Positions 17,411 to 24,652 of a stretch of DNA of 24,715 nt are shown here, piece after piece. Location: assembly GCA_964409635.1 (NCBI GenBank), contig CAYPEL010000023.1, forward strand, positions 1 to 24,715. The letters are read 5' to 3'. The notes under the pieces are model-generated. The model was not told the origin of the DNA and ran no database searches. It worked only from the letters and a program-made list of their open reading frames with translations. This stretch comes from CAYPEL01 sp964409635 (GTDB lineage Bacteria > Pseudomonadota > Gammaproteobacteria > DSM-19610). Position numbers and translations under genes: made by a program. Every line of letters begins with the position of its first letter. The first letter of the stretch is position 1.

Positions 17411-17740
17411 CTACACAGGTGGACTATCGCTAAGATTGGTGTGACACAAAACAGAACGCATACTACTGATAAGTTCCAACAGCGCTGCGTTGCGCACCCG
17501 GTAATAAATTCGATTTGCTTCTTTGCGGGAGACGACGATGCGTTTGTTGCGCAGCTGATCCAGGTGCTGTGACATGTTGCTTTGTGTTGTCCCCACCCGC
17601 TCAGCCAGCTCGCCTACGGTGATTTCCTTGTCACCCAGGACGCATAAAATACGCCAGCGAAGTGGGTGTCCCATGGCTTTGAGTGCATCCGCCGTTAGCG
17701 CGGCGTCTTCAGGGTTATCTGGTTGTGTTTCTTCATTCAT
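17411..17740 (-). CDS. ArsR/SmtB-family regulator with SqrR/BigR-like cysteine pair
   Basis: The 109-aa winged-helix repressor has the ArsR core: DALKAMGHPLRWRILCVLG, the recognition helix in VGTTQSNMSQHLDQLRN, and the wing VSRKEANRIYYRV. There is no CxC metal motif. Instead there are two cysteines, C33 (in RILCVLG) and C99 (in SVLC). They are 66 residues apart, the same spacing as the persulfide-sensing cysteines of SqrR (41/107) and BigR (42/108), at matching positions in helices 2 and 5. I therefore infer a reactive-sulfur sensor. The ATG lies 4 bases after the upstream REC-PAS gene's stop, so it is the third gene of that operon. It ends at a shared terminator opposite the sulfur-globule-like gene, a possible target. 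Confidence 0.85.
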   Translation of the reverse strand: MNEETQPDNPEDAALTADALKAMGHPLRWRILCVLGDKEITVGELAERVGTTQSNMSQHLDQLRNKRIVVSRKEANRIYYRVRNAALLELISSMRSVLCHTNLSDSPPV

Positions 17741-17744
17741 ACGG

Positions 17745-18593
17745 CTATTTCAGATCTCCATCTTCGGCCAAATAGCCGGTCATATTTTTAGCAATGCAAA
17801 GTATATCGGTAATCTCCCCAGACACGTCAGTCATCGACGTTCTGGAAAACAGAATCGGTATCCGGCGGTTGTCCTGGGTGATGAACCGGGCTTCTATGGT
17901 ACTCAATGTACCGGTTCTGATCAGGGCTTCCAGCCAGGTGCCCATAAAGGCCTTGGCCTGTTCCTGATCCGGCTCCTCGAAAACATCACCGATCGACATA
18001 CCAATTAATGTGTCTTCTGCATAATCCAGCATTTTACACGCCGCTGGATTAGCCGACTTGATTATACCCGTTGCTTCAAGAATCAATAAAGCCTCACCTA
18101 TATTATCCACAACCCCGGTCAAATACTGATTATTACGCCGCAGCTGTTCGGTTCGCTCAGCCACCCGGGCCTCGAGTAGCCGGTTCATATCGCGTTCTTT
18201 TTCAATTAAACGGAAATAGGTGCTGATTTTATTTATGAGTTGATTATCATCAATGGGCTTACAGAGGTAATCTGCCGCGCCCACCGCGTAGCCTTTTTTT
18301 TGAAATTCGTCTGTTTTGAAGGCGGCGGTCAGAAAAATGATGGGTATATGCTTGCTGCGCTGGCGGATTTTCAGCATGGAAGCGGTTTGAAATCCATCCA
18401 TCTCCGGCATTTGGATATCCAGGATAATCAAATCAATATCCGGTGTTTTCAGGGCCATATCAATAGCAATTTGGCCGGAGCCCGCTTCAAGCACTTCTGC
18501 AGCCATATGCGTCTGGATCAAGCTGCGTAATGTAAACAGATTATTGCTGTTGTCATCGACGATCAGTAATTTGAAACCGGCATACAGCGTCAT
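17745..18593 (-). CDS. REC-PAS response regulator without DNA-binding output
   Basis: The 282-aa protein has an N-terminal receiver domain (about residues 8-125) with acidic pocket D13/D14, phospho-acceptor D59 in ILDIQMPEMDG, the conserved Thr in FLTAAF and lysine in LCKPID. A coiled-coil linker follows (about 127-155: EKERDMNRLLEARVAERTEQ), then a PAS domain (about 160-275: LTGVVDNIGEALLILEATG, NPAACKMLDYAEDTLIGMS). There is no helix-turn-helix, GGDEF, EAL or kinase core, so it either signals to another protein or is an incomplete or split sensor. It overlaps the hybrid kinase gene by ATGA and is most likely its direct phosphorelay partner. Confidence 0.88.
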   Translation of the reverse strand: MTLYAGFKLLIVDDNSNNLFTLRSLIQTHMAAEVLEAGSGQIAIDMALKTPDIDLIILDIQMPEMDGFQTASMLKIRQRSKHIPIIFLTAAFKTDEFQKKGYAVGAADYLCKPIDDNQLINKISTYFRLIEKERDMNRLLEARVAERTEQLRRNNQYLTGVVDNIGEALLILEATGIIKSANPAACKMLDYAEDTLIGMSIGDVFEEPDQEQAKAFMGTWLEALIRTGTLSTIEARFITQDNRRIPILFSRTSMTDVSGEITDILCIAKNMTGYLAEDGDLK

Positions 18594-20905
18594 GTTTTCA
18601 CCAGGAATTTATCAAGTATTAATTTCAGTTTAGCGGGATCAACCGGCTTTGTGATGAAATCATCAAGCTTTTCTTGCCTGGCTTTTGCCTGGCTGGCTGT
18701 GTCGGCCTTTGCCGAGACAGCGATGACAGGCAGGGTGCTGAAACGTGGATCGGAACGCAATAGCTTGGTGGTTTCGTAACCATCCAGACCCGGCATCATA
18801 AGGTCTATTAGGATAAGGTCAATCGTTGCTGCGTTTTCATGCAGGGTATCGAGTGCTTCCTGGCCATCGCCAGCAGCTATCACCTCGACACCCCAATTTT
18901 CCAGAATGGGTGTCAATGCCAACAGATTACGCAGATCATCATCAACCAGCAGGATGCGCTTTCCCTTATAATCAGCATCAGGTATTGATGTGCTTACACT
19001 ATGCCTGTTTTCTGCAAGCGCAGTGTCGACCTTGGTAGGCGCTTCCAACGGCAACAAGAGCGAGAAAGTCGAACCATTGCCCGGTGCACTCTCCAGTAAT
19101 ACCGAACCGCCAATCAATTCCGCCAGTTCTTTGCTGATGGTCAAACCAAGCCCAGTGCCTCCGTACCGGCGGTTGCTCGTACCATCCGCCTGTTGAAAGG
19201 CATCAAAAATATCGGCGTGCTTCTCAGCGGCGATGCCAACACCCGTATCCTGCACGCTAAATCTGACGGGATACTGTTGCTGACCATTCGTTGAATTAAG
19301 ACTGTAGCTAAGTGTAATCCTGCCTTTGTCGGTAAATTTGATCGCATTCGATAAAAAGTTAAGCAGGATCTGTCTTAGTTTATCGGCATCAGTTACCAGT
19401 GTATCCGGCGCCTGAGGATCAATGATCAACTCAAAATTATGTTGCCGGTCTTCAAATTGCGACTGTAGCAACTCCGAGATATCGTTAAGAAGCCCAACGC
19501 AATTGACCGTTTGGATGTTTGCGGATAATTCTCCCGCTTCAATTTTAGCAAGGTCGAGTATCGAATCAATCAGGTTGCGAAGATCGTTACCGGCCGAATG
19601 TATGACGACCGCTTGCGCCCGGTCATGCTCACTGAATTGAGCATTATTTTTGTTGGCCAGTAATTTAGAAAGCAACACAATTGAGTTCAACGGCGTACGT
19701 AATTCATGGCTGACATTAGCAAGGAATTCAGATTTATACTGGTTGGATAGTTCCAGTTGCTGGGCGTGTTGGCGTAGTAACAGCGAGGTACTTACATGTT
19801 TTTCACCCAGGTCAGTCAAACTTTTACCCAATTCCTGCAGTTCTTCCGGCTGCTGCCAAGAAAAGCGGGGGGCAGTTTCGTGTTTCAGCATGTTGGTAAT
19901 GCCCCTCGTCAACTGCCGACCGATCCGTTCGGTACGCAGTGAAACCAAACGGGCAATTAATAAGACCGCGGCTAACAATCCGGTCACGATGATCAGGAAT
20001 CGGTACTTAAGCGTTTTGCTGAATTCATTCAGCGGAGAGGGGTCAACAGGGCGGCCGACCCACAGAGGGCCAGCGTCTTCCGAGGGTAAAAAAGGCAGCC
20101 AGAAGATTTGCCGATCGGCATGCTCCCAGAGGACAATTTCATTATTTTTGAAAAGGGGTTTTAACCCGGGGAAATCCTCAAAGGCACTGGTCACCGGCTT
20201 CGTACTGCCCGGTGTTTCAAGATATTGTCCGTTATCCAACACCCAAAAAATCCCGGGGTGGGCCCTGGCCAGGCCACCGATATCCAGAACAAACATGACG
20301 GCGCCCATTACTTCCGGTGGCCCTGATTTTACCGGTACAGTAACGGGTGCGATAAAGCGTACCGTCATAAACCGGTCTGAAATTACATCATCGCTCGTAT
20401 GTTTTAGCGTGACCGGGCTGGTAATGACAACCCCAGGATCTGCGGATAAGCCTGATTGAATATAGGCTGTATCGGGCAAACCCGGCTGGCTCTCTTTAGG
20501 ATTGAAGATGCCGGTATTGTGTTCACGTTGCAGCCATAAAGTGGGTGAACCCTGCGTATCTATAAAAATAATTTCCTTGATATCCGTTTCGTTAAACAAA
20601 GCTTGATTGATCCAACCCAGGTAGGCCGTGCGTTTCTGGCTTAGTGACAGGCCGCTGTGTAGCTCCATGGCATCCTGGTTCATCGCCGGGTCGGGGAATT
20701 TCGCCAGCAACCGGGTCATTTCCTGACGGCGGGTAATATGTTGGTCGAGTTTATGAAAATCCAGACGTAATTGCTGCAAGTGTGCGCTATGGTAGAAATG
20801 CTCAAGCCGGTCAAACATCATCGGTACATTAATCACGAAAGCAATGACCAGGGGCGCAAGGCTGAACAGGAATAGCAGTAAAAAAACCTGACTGCGAAGT
20901 TTCAC
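18590..20905 (-). CDS. Hybrid sensor histidine kinase
   Basis: The 771-aa membrane sensor kinase has a first transmembrane helix at about 7-27, a periplasmic sensor region of about 270 residues (Cache-like by position, not by firm recognition), a second helix at 301-320, and a HAMP-like linker. The kinase core has HisKA with H400 in ANVSHELRTPLNS, the N box LLNFLSNAIKFT (N520), DTGVGI, and GGTGLGLTIS. A C-terminal receiver domain (about 648-765) carries the acidic DDD at 655-657, phospho-acceptor D701 in LIDLMMPGLDG and K753. The start is GTG with a weak AGAG upstream. It is the first gene of the kinase-REC/PAS-ArsR operon and has a clear promoter upstream. The ligand is unknown. Confidence 0.92.
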   Translation of the reverse strand: MKLRSQVFLLLFLFSLAPLVIAFVINVPMMFDRLEHFYHSAHLQQLRLDFHKLDQHITRRQEMTRLLAKFPDPAMNQDAMELHSGLSLSQKRTAYLGWINQALFNETDIKEIIFIDTQGSPTLWLQREHNTGIFNPKESQPGLPDTAYIQSGLSADPGVVITSPVTLKHTSDDVISDRFMTVRFIAPVTVPVKSGPPEVMGAVMFVLDIGGLARAHPGIFWVLDNGQYLETPGSTKPVTSAFEDFPGLKPLFKNNEIVLWEHADRQIFWLPFLPSEDAGPLWVGRPVDPSPLNEFSKTLKYRFLIIVTGLLAAVLLIARLVSLRTERIGRQLTRGITNMLKHETAPRFSWQQPEELQELGKSLTDLGEKHVSTSLLLRQHAQQLELSNQYKSEFLANVSHELRTPLNSIVLLSKLLANKNNAQFSEHDRAQAVVIHSAGNDLRNLIDSILDLAKIEAGELSANIQTVNCVGLLNDISELLQSQFEDRQHNFELIIDPQAPDTLVTDADKLRQILLNFLSNAIKFTDKGRITLSYSLNSTNGQQQYPVRFSVQDTGVGIAAEKHADIFDAFQQADGTSNRRYGGTGLGLTISKELAELIGGSVLLESAPGNGSTFSLLLPLEAPTKVDTALAENRHSVSTSIPDADYKGKRILLVDDDLRNLLALTPILENWGVEVIAAGDGQEALDTLHENAATIDLILIDLMMPGLDGYETTKLLRSDPRFSTLPVIAVSAKADTASQAKARQEKLDDFITKPVDPAKLKLILDKFLVKT

Positions 20906-20937
20906 TTGGGATAGCTCTTTATTTTATTGAGAATACC

Positions 20938-20966
20938 TTTATACAGGGTGAGTGGCAGCTTGTCAG
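20938..20966 (-). promoter_or_regulatory. Sigma70-type promoter of the hybrid kinase operon
   Basis: On the minus strand CTGACA (20961-20966) and TATAAA (20938-20943) are separated by exactly 17 bases, near the sigma70 consensus. The predicted transcription start is near 20931, giving a leader of about 25 bases before the GTG at 20905. Confidence 0.65.
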
Positions 20967-21017
20967 TGTGGTGGGAGACACTATGTCAAATAATGACAAA
21001 GGACAACAGCAATAAAC

Positions 21018-21411
21018 ATGCAGAGGGGGGGGCAAGTAAGTCGTGATCTTGAATATGCAGCGGCAGAAGAACGGCATGAGTTACTCAATGAGCTTGGTAA
21101 ACTGCGCAAGGATCAACAATCCCTGGACGATGTGCGAGGAGAAGTGATTGAGGTGATCAACACCTTGCGTCATAACAATCACATGGATGCGGGCAAATTT
21201 GATGATGTATACAACAATGAGTGGCACCAGCATGGCAGCACCACACGTATCCGGATTACTGGCAGCCTACCTCAGTGTGCATCGCGAGTTCATCGGGTAT
21301 CCAGAGAAAGTCAAACAGAGACTGCTAAATTCCTGTGCCGATCTAAAACGTGAAGTTTCACAACAAGGTGCCGGAATGCCTGATCTTGTAAAAATGCGGG
21401 TTGATAGTTAG
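21018..21411 (+). pseudogene. Composite remnant: unknown helical N-terminus and C-terminal fragment of a subtilisin-like (S8) protease
   Basis: Two overlapping frames are needed. From 21018 one frame encodes a charged helical stretch (DLEYAAAEERHELLNELGKL, then QQSLDDVRGEVIEVINTLR and AGKFDDVYN) that I do not recognise. From about 21187 a second frame carries YTTMSGTSMAAPHVSGLLAA, the catalytic-serine motif of S8 proteases, plus the C-terminal residues REFIGYPEKVKQRLL to the stop at 21411. The Asp and His catalytic regions are absent, so it is inactive. It is a deletion and frameshift relic. An upstream ATG at 20983 with a GGGAGA site opens only 10 codons. Confidence 0.6.
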
Positions 21412-21455
21412 CTATTACACCTCATTAGCGTCCCAACGTTTATACCCCTTTATAG

Positions 21456-22151
21456 TCAGTTGAACGTTATGATCGGATCGCTTTGTTCAACGACCTGCGT
21501 GATCTTCTGACCGTCCCACTGGTAAACCAAATGCGCACCCTGAGTCGGTCGAGAGACAGTGGGGGGGCGTAAGGCGGCCAGACAACTGCCACCTTCATGG
21601 CGTACGCTCTTATAGACAATGCCATAGGCGTCCGGATCGGTACCTAAAAGCCAGCGCGTAAATGCCTGGCTTTTGCTGTAGTCGTGGGGATCGTGCAAGT
21701 TGTCATAGGTGGGTGCGCGCACATCATAACAGGCTTTAATAATTTCCCCGATCCAAACACGCATATGAAAGCCCTGTGCCCGTACACCCCGTTCGCTGGC
21801 ATATAATGCCTTGTGGTACACCGTTTCATGGATGGCGGTAAGCCGCTTTTGTGATGCGTAGTAAATACCAAACCGTCCATCTGAAAACCGTGTCGGATTG
21901 CGGGTGTGCGTGAACGCGCCCATCACGATACTGGCGTAGTGTCCGTGCAGCATGTCACCCGTTCGGATCCCGTGTAATTGTCCCGTTTCCTGCAGCATTC
22001 TCGGGTTAACGCGTGTCTGTAATGCCCAGACGGCCCGTTTCTGGCGTTCAGTCAGGCCGGTGCGCTCGAACAGGTCGATGAGGGGGGCTTGTGTGGGGAT
22101 GATGTGGTATTGATGCTTCCAGCGCGGTTTGCGCCGAGGGGGTAGGGTCAC
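21456..22151 (-). CDS. RES-domain toxin of a RES/Xre toxin-antitoxin system
   Basis: The 231-aa protein has the RES fold signature residues: R88 in NPTRFSDGRFGIYYAS, E109 in TAIHETVYH, and S189 in VRHEGGSCLAAL. Characterised RES toxins (ParT, MbcT) degrade or modify NAD or transfer ADP-ribose; the exact reaction here is not deducible. The first 75 residues (WKHQYHIIPTQAPLIDLFER) precede the core and are typical of the longer RES group. The start is GTG, overlapping the antitoxin TGA as GTGA, so translation follows the antitoxin directly. Confidence 0.88.
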   Translation of the reverse strand: MTLPPRRKPRWKHQYHIIPTQAPLIDLFERTGLTERQKRAVWALQTRVNPRMLQETGQLHGIRTGDMLHGHYASIVMGAFTHTRNPTRFSDGRFGIYYASQKRLTAIHETVYHKALYASERGVRAQGFHMRVWIGEIIKACYDVRAPTYDNLHDPHDYSKSQAFTRWLLGTDPDAYGIVYKSVRHEGGSCLAALRPPTVSRPTQGAHLVYQWDGQKITQVVEQSDPIITFN

Positions 22152-22603
22152 AGGCCGCCCCGTTCGGCGTTGACATACTCGTAGACATCGGCCAGCGCTT
22201 TGAGTTTGCCGGTCAGCATGTATCCGAGCGGTGATCCGGTACCCCAGGGCCGATACAGTGCGTCTACCGGCAACTGGCTTTCATTATGTAGCCACTCCCC
22301 ATGACTCTCAGGCGTATACAGGATATTCAGCGCTGCATAGATCCCCGTGAGATAGGCCAGCCGGTCGAGTTCATCGTCAGAGAGTCGATGACTGGCGCCA
22401 GGTTCACTCCGGCGGAGTTCGTAAAAGCGGGAGCGACTGGGATTACCCAGCAGTGTTTGCGCCTCATCATTGGTTAAATCCCATTCACTGGCGATAGAAA
22501 AAAACGCCGCCAGGCCCGCTTGAGCCATGTCCTCGCGCGAAACAGCCTCGAGTCCCTCTGTCATTAACAGGTCGGTTTCTTGTCGGATAGTCGATGCAGT
22601 CAT
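22148..22603 (-). CDS. Xre/MbcA/ParS-type antitoxin
   Basis: The 151-aa protein precedes the RES toxin, which is the standard order. The N-terminal half (about 27-72: FFSIASEWDLTNDEAQTLLG) is the Xre-like DNA-binding fold with helix 3 near NPSRSRFYELRR. The C-terminal half (RLAYLTGIYAALNILY and PLGYMLTGKLKALADV) is the toxin-binding antitoxin domain. ATG is at 22603 with GGAA upstream. The gene's promoter carries two copies of a palindromic operator, consistent with autorepression by the complex. Confidence 0.88.
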   Translation of the reverse strand: MTASTIRQETDLLMTEGLEAVSREDMAQAGLAAFFSIASEWDLTNDEAQTLLGNPSRSRFYELRRSEPGASHRLSDDELDRLAYLTGIYAALNILYTPESHGEWLHNESQLPVDALYRPWGTGSPLGYMLTGKLKALADVYEYVNAERGGL

Positions 22604-22610
22604 AGTTAAT

Positions 22611-22656
22611 TCCAGTACTGGATATTATCGGCAATTTAGTCCATAACTGGATTATA
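22611..22656 (-). promoter_or_regulatory. Toxin-antitoxin promoter with twin operators
   Basis: A perfect -10 box TATAAT lies on the minus strand at 22651-22656. Two similar palindromic sites, TCCAGTACTGGAT (22611-22623) and TCCATAACTGGAT (22640-22652), are 29 bases apart start to start, and the second overlaps the -10. The arrangement fits cooperative autorepression. The -35 region is weak. Confidence 0.65.
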
Positions 22657-22873
22657 CGCCCATTGGGGAATGAATTCTAGTTTTCAGACCTAATTAGAAG
22701 TGTCGCACTCTTACCCGGTTAGAAATGCCGTCTTTTAAAAATGATCGCATATTAGTAAATGTTGATGGATAGTAAATACAGTGCAGTTTAAGTAGGGTAG
22801 GAGACTTCAGAATAATAAAGATACGGCTGGAAGAGGAGTCAGGAATAGAAGTTTATGATTTCTAGGGGTACTT
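22657..22873. other. Spacer without a recognised gene
   Basis: This lies between the TA promoter and the transposon debris. It contains two imperfect direct repeats, TTAGAAGTGTCG (from 22694) and TTAGAAATGCCG (from 22719), 25 bases apart, which resemble multiple-repeat transposon ends, but no family could be named. No open frame looks genuine. Confidence 0.3.
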
Positions 22874-22895
22874 CCGCTGTGTGCCCGAAGCGGTC
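22874..22895. repeat. Short palindromic repeat, copy A (possible transposon end)
   Basis: CCGCTGTGTGCCCGAAGCGG plus TC; copy B at 24536-24557 differs at one base. CCGCT and AGCGG form a small hairpin. In copy A it lies about 50 bases before the IS91-type transposase start, so it may be part of that element's end. Confidence 0.5.
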
Positions 22896-22946
22896 ACTCA
22901 CAGACTGGCCGCCCACCACGCAACACCGACTCGCAAGGATGCGACC

Positions 22947-23153
22947 ATGCTGCAAAGCACTGGCAAGGAAGCCAGTTCCTGCGATGGCACACCGCCCTAC
23001 AAACGCCATCGCCCGGAACGCACGCTTCTGTATCAACTTATTCAGGCACACTACCCGGTCTTTGAGGCGCACTGCGCCGAACAGGGCAAGCCCTTACCGG
23101 CGCACATCCCTGTACGCCACCCTGCGGGCGACCTGCGGTCGTGCACAAATTAA
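22947..23153 (+). pseudogene. IS91-type transposase, N-terminal fragment
   Basis: The frame MLQSTGKEASS continues into YKRHRPERTLLYQLIQAHYP and FEAHCAEQGKPLPAHI, which resembles the zinc-binding N-terminus of IS91-family Y2 transposases (normally about 400 aa or more). ATG has AAGGA 9 bases upstream. After about 55 residues the similarity stops and the frame runs into AT-rich sequence and a hairpin repeat. The catalytic tyrosine region is missing, so it is a truncated relic. Confidence 0.6.
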
Positions 23154-23168
23154 ATTAAAAGGAGAATT

Positions 23169-23217
23169 AATTAAAAGGTGACGGAGGGAAAATAATTTAA
23201 TCCCTCCGACACCTTTT
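23169..23217. repeat. 48-bp hairpin repeat, copy 1
   Basis: AAAAGGTGACGGAGGGA (23173-23189) pairs with TCCCTCCGACACCTTTT (23201-23217) with a single mismatch around an AT-rich loop. The first 48 bases (23169-23216) are identical to 24605-24652. The copy separates the IS91-type fragment from the IS3-type fragment. Confidence 0.85.
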
Positions 23218-23254
23218 ACCTTTTAGCCCCTTTTAGCCGACACCTTTTAGCCGC
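23211..23254. repeat. Short direct repeats of the hairpin arm
   Basis: Downstream of hairpin copy 1 the arm motif recurs as ACCTTTTACC, TTTTAGCCCCTTTTAGCC and GACACCTTTTAGCCG; on the minus strand these are repeated GGCTAAAAGG units. They end exactly where the IS3-type transposase frame begins. Confidence 0.6.
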
Positions 23255-23255
23255 G

Positions 23256-23763
23256 TCTGATATCACGTATATCTGGACACAGGAGGGCTGGCTGTATCTG
23301 GCGGTGGTGATTGATCTGTGTTCCCGTAAAGTAGTGGGCTGGAGCATGAGTCCCTGCATGAAAGCACGGCTCGTCTGCGATGCGTTAACGATGGCTATCT
23401 GGCAGCGTAGACCGAAAGCGGGTTTGATTCATTACACAGACCGGGGGTCACAATATGCTAGCAAAGCCTTCAGGCGGCTGCTCAAAGCCCATGGCTTTAA
23501 AGGCAGTATGAGTCGTAAGGGGGATTGTTGGGATAATGCGGTCGTTGAGAGTTTCTTTGGCACCCTGAAACAGGAACGGGTGCAATGGCAGCACTATCAA
23601 ACACGTTACGAAGCACAGCAGGATATATTGAATTATATTTCCATGTTTTATAACAGCCATCGATTGCATTCAACCCTAGGATATACAAGCCCCAATGAAT
23701 TTGAGAAACACTTGTTGGAAATGAAAGAAGCTGCTTAACTGGGTGTCACAAAAAGGTTGGCCA
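23256..23763 (+). mobile_element. IS3-family element, 3' part: truncated transposase orfB and right end
   Basis: The transposase frame runs 23256-23738 (160 aa) and carries the complete rve catalytic triad: D in SDITYIW, D in HYTDRGSQYAS and E in NAVVESFFGTLK, ending LHSTLGYTSPNEFEKHL, typical of the IS3 orfB C-terminus. The N-terminal half of orfB and all of orfA are missing; sequence upstream is the repeat tail. A probable right inverted repeat ends at 23763 (GGTGTCACAAAAAGGTTGGCCA). No start codon with an RBS is present, so it is probably not expressed. Confidence 0.85.
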
Positions 23764-23765
23764 CG

Positions 23766-24272
23766 TCAGTCATTTACGTCATTGACGAGTACATCCCAAA
23801 TAATACAATCTTCTGCAGTAACTGTTGATGATCCACCTGCTACAGATATGCCACCGATAGAAACGTCAACAGCGGAGAACTGGCGTGGCAAATTAAATAG
23901 CGTAATGTCTTGATCGTAGAAAGTAGTCGCCTGAAATGCCGACAGTTTGAAATTACCTTTTTGACGGGAAGCGCCCACCCTCGGCCCCAGAATAATGCGC
24001 AAGGCCCGGTAACCACCCACAACTTCTAGGCTGGCTTTTTCGTCAACAATTTTAAAGCCGCTTTTCATTTTAATAACACATTTTGTTTGTTGTTTGTAAA
24101 TATCACCGCGAGAATTGCGTTTACAGAAGCCCGTAATGGTTTCTTGTTTAAATGGTCCATCGATAATTTTACCGCTAAATTTTACTTTATCTGAATCATC
24201 ACGCGCTTGCACAGAGGTAGTCATTAAAACAGAAATACCGAGTATGATGCCGAGTAATTGAGTGATTTTCAT
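23766..24272 (-). CDS. Small secreted protein of unknown function
   Basis: The 168-aa protein has a signal peptide (MKITQLLGIILGISVLMTTSVQA, then RDDSD). The mature part begins KVKFSGKIIDGP, contains two cysteines (GFCKRN and TKCVIKM) that could form a disulfide, and is rich in short beta-type segments (ALRIILGPRVGA, GNFKLSAFQATTFYD, SIGGISVAGG). I do not recognise a family. A longer frame exists upstream, but the ATG at 24272 has AGGA 9 bases before it and gives the signal peptide. The stop codon is only 2 bases beyond the IS3 right end at 23763, so its C-terminus (LVNDVND) may have been changed by the insertion. Confidence 0.75.
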   Translation of the reverse strand: MKITQLLGIILGISVLMTTSVQARDDSDKVKFSGKIIDGPFKQETITGFCKRNSRGDIYKQQTKCVIKMKSGFKIVDEKASLEVVGGYRALRIILGPRVGASRQKGNFKLSAFQATTFYDQDITLFNLPRQFSAVDVSIGGISVAGGSSTVTAEDCIIWDVLVNDVND

Positions 24273-24535
24273 GTCTATATCCTGTAGTGTTATTTGAGTA
24301 CGGGCTGAATCAAACATATCCTTGAAATAGATCAATCTAGTGGCGTAGATGATGGCGGGGTAATATATAACGCTCTCCACCCCGAATGGCACCCTCTCCA
24401 AGTGAAAATATAGCTCGAAAACTGGCCAAGTCAAGGTGCATTTTTCGCTTCGGCTAGCTAGACACTCACAACACAGTCTAACGACCGACAGGAAATGGCC
24501 CAGAATTGTCCTTTAGCGTTTTCTTAATTAATATA
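24273..24535. other. Intergenic sequence with no recognised gene
   Basis: This is upstream of the secreted-protein gene and should contain its promoter on the minus strand. An open frame extends from the gene up to 24434 but lacks coding character and an RBS. No terminator, RNA gene or known repeat was found. Confidence 0.35.
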
Positions 24536-24557
24536 CCGCTCTGTGCCCGAAGCGGTC
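24536..24557. repeat. Short palindromic repeat, copy B
   Basis: ACCGCT-CTGTGCCCGA-AGCGGT hairpin, 21 of 22 bases identical to copy A at 22874. The next 30 bases remain loosely similar (CTGG, then GACCACG against CCACCACG), so a longer common ancestor is likely. Confidence 0.5.
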
Positions 24558-24604
24558 GTCCAGGCTGGTTGTCGACCACGTCACCTGATAGCCTGACAAT
24601 CGCG

Positions 24605-24652
24605 AATTAAAAGGTGACGGAGGGAAAATAATTTAATCCCTCCGACACCTTT
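24605..24652. repeat. 48-bp hairpin repeat, copy 2
   Basis: Identical to 23169-23216: left arm 24609-24625 and right arm 24637-24652. It is fused directly to the vapC-like frame that follows. Confidence 0.85.

Noticed and set aside
20983..21015. Ten-codon open frame with a good GGGAGA site as a leader peptide
   Set aside because: It precedes a pseudogene; it is more simply the frameshifted start of the lost gene.
22694..22730. Two TTAGAARTGYCG direct repeats as the end of an IS21-like element
   Set aside because: Only two imperfect copies and no transposase nearby; family cannot be supported.
22855..23181. Second plus-strand frame over the IS91-type fragment
   Set aside because: It is a shadow of the transposase frame, which has the recognisable motifs.
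24273..24434. Longer N-terminus for the secreted protein
   Set aside because: It lacks an RBS and precedes a clear signal peptide starting at 24272.
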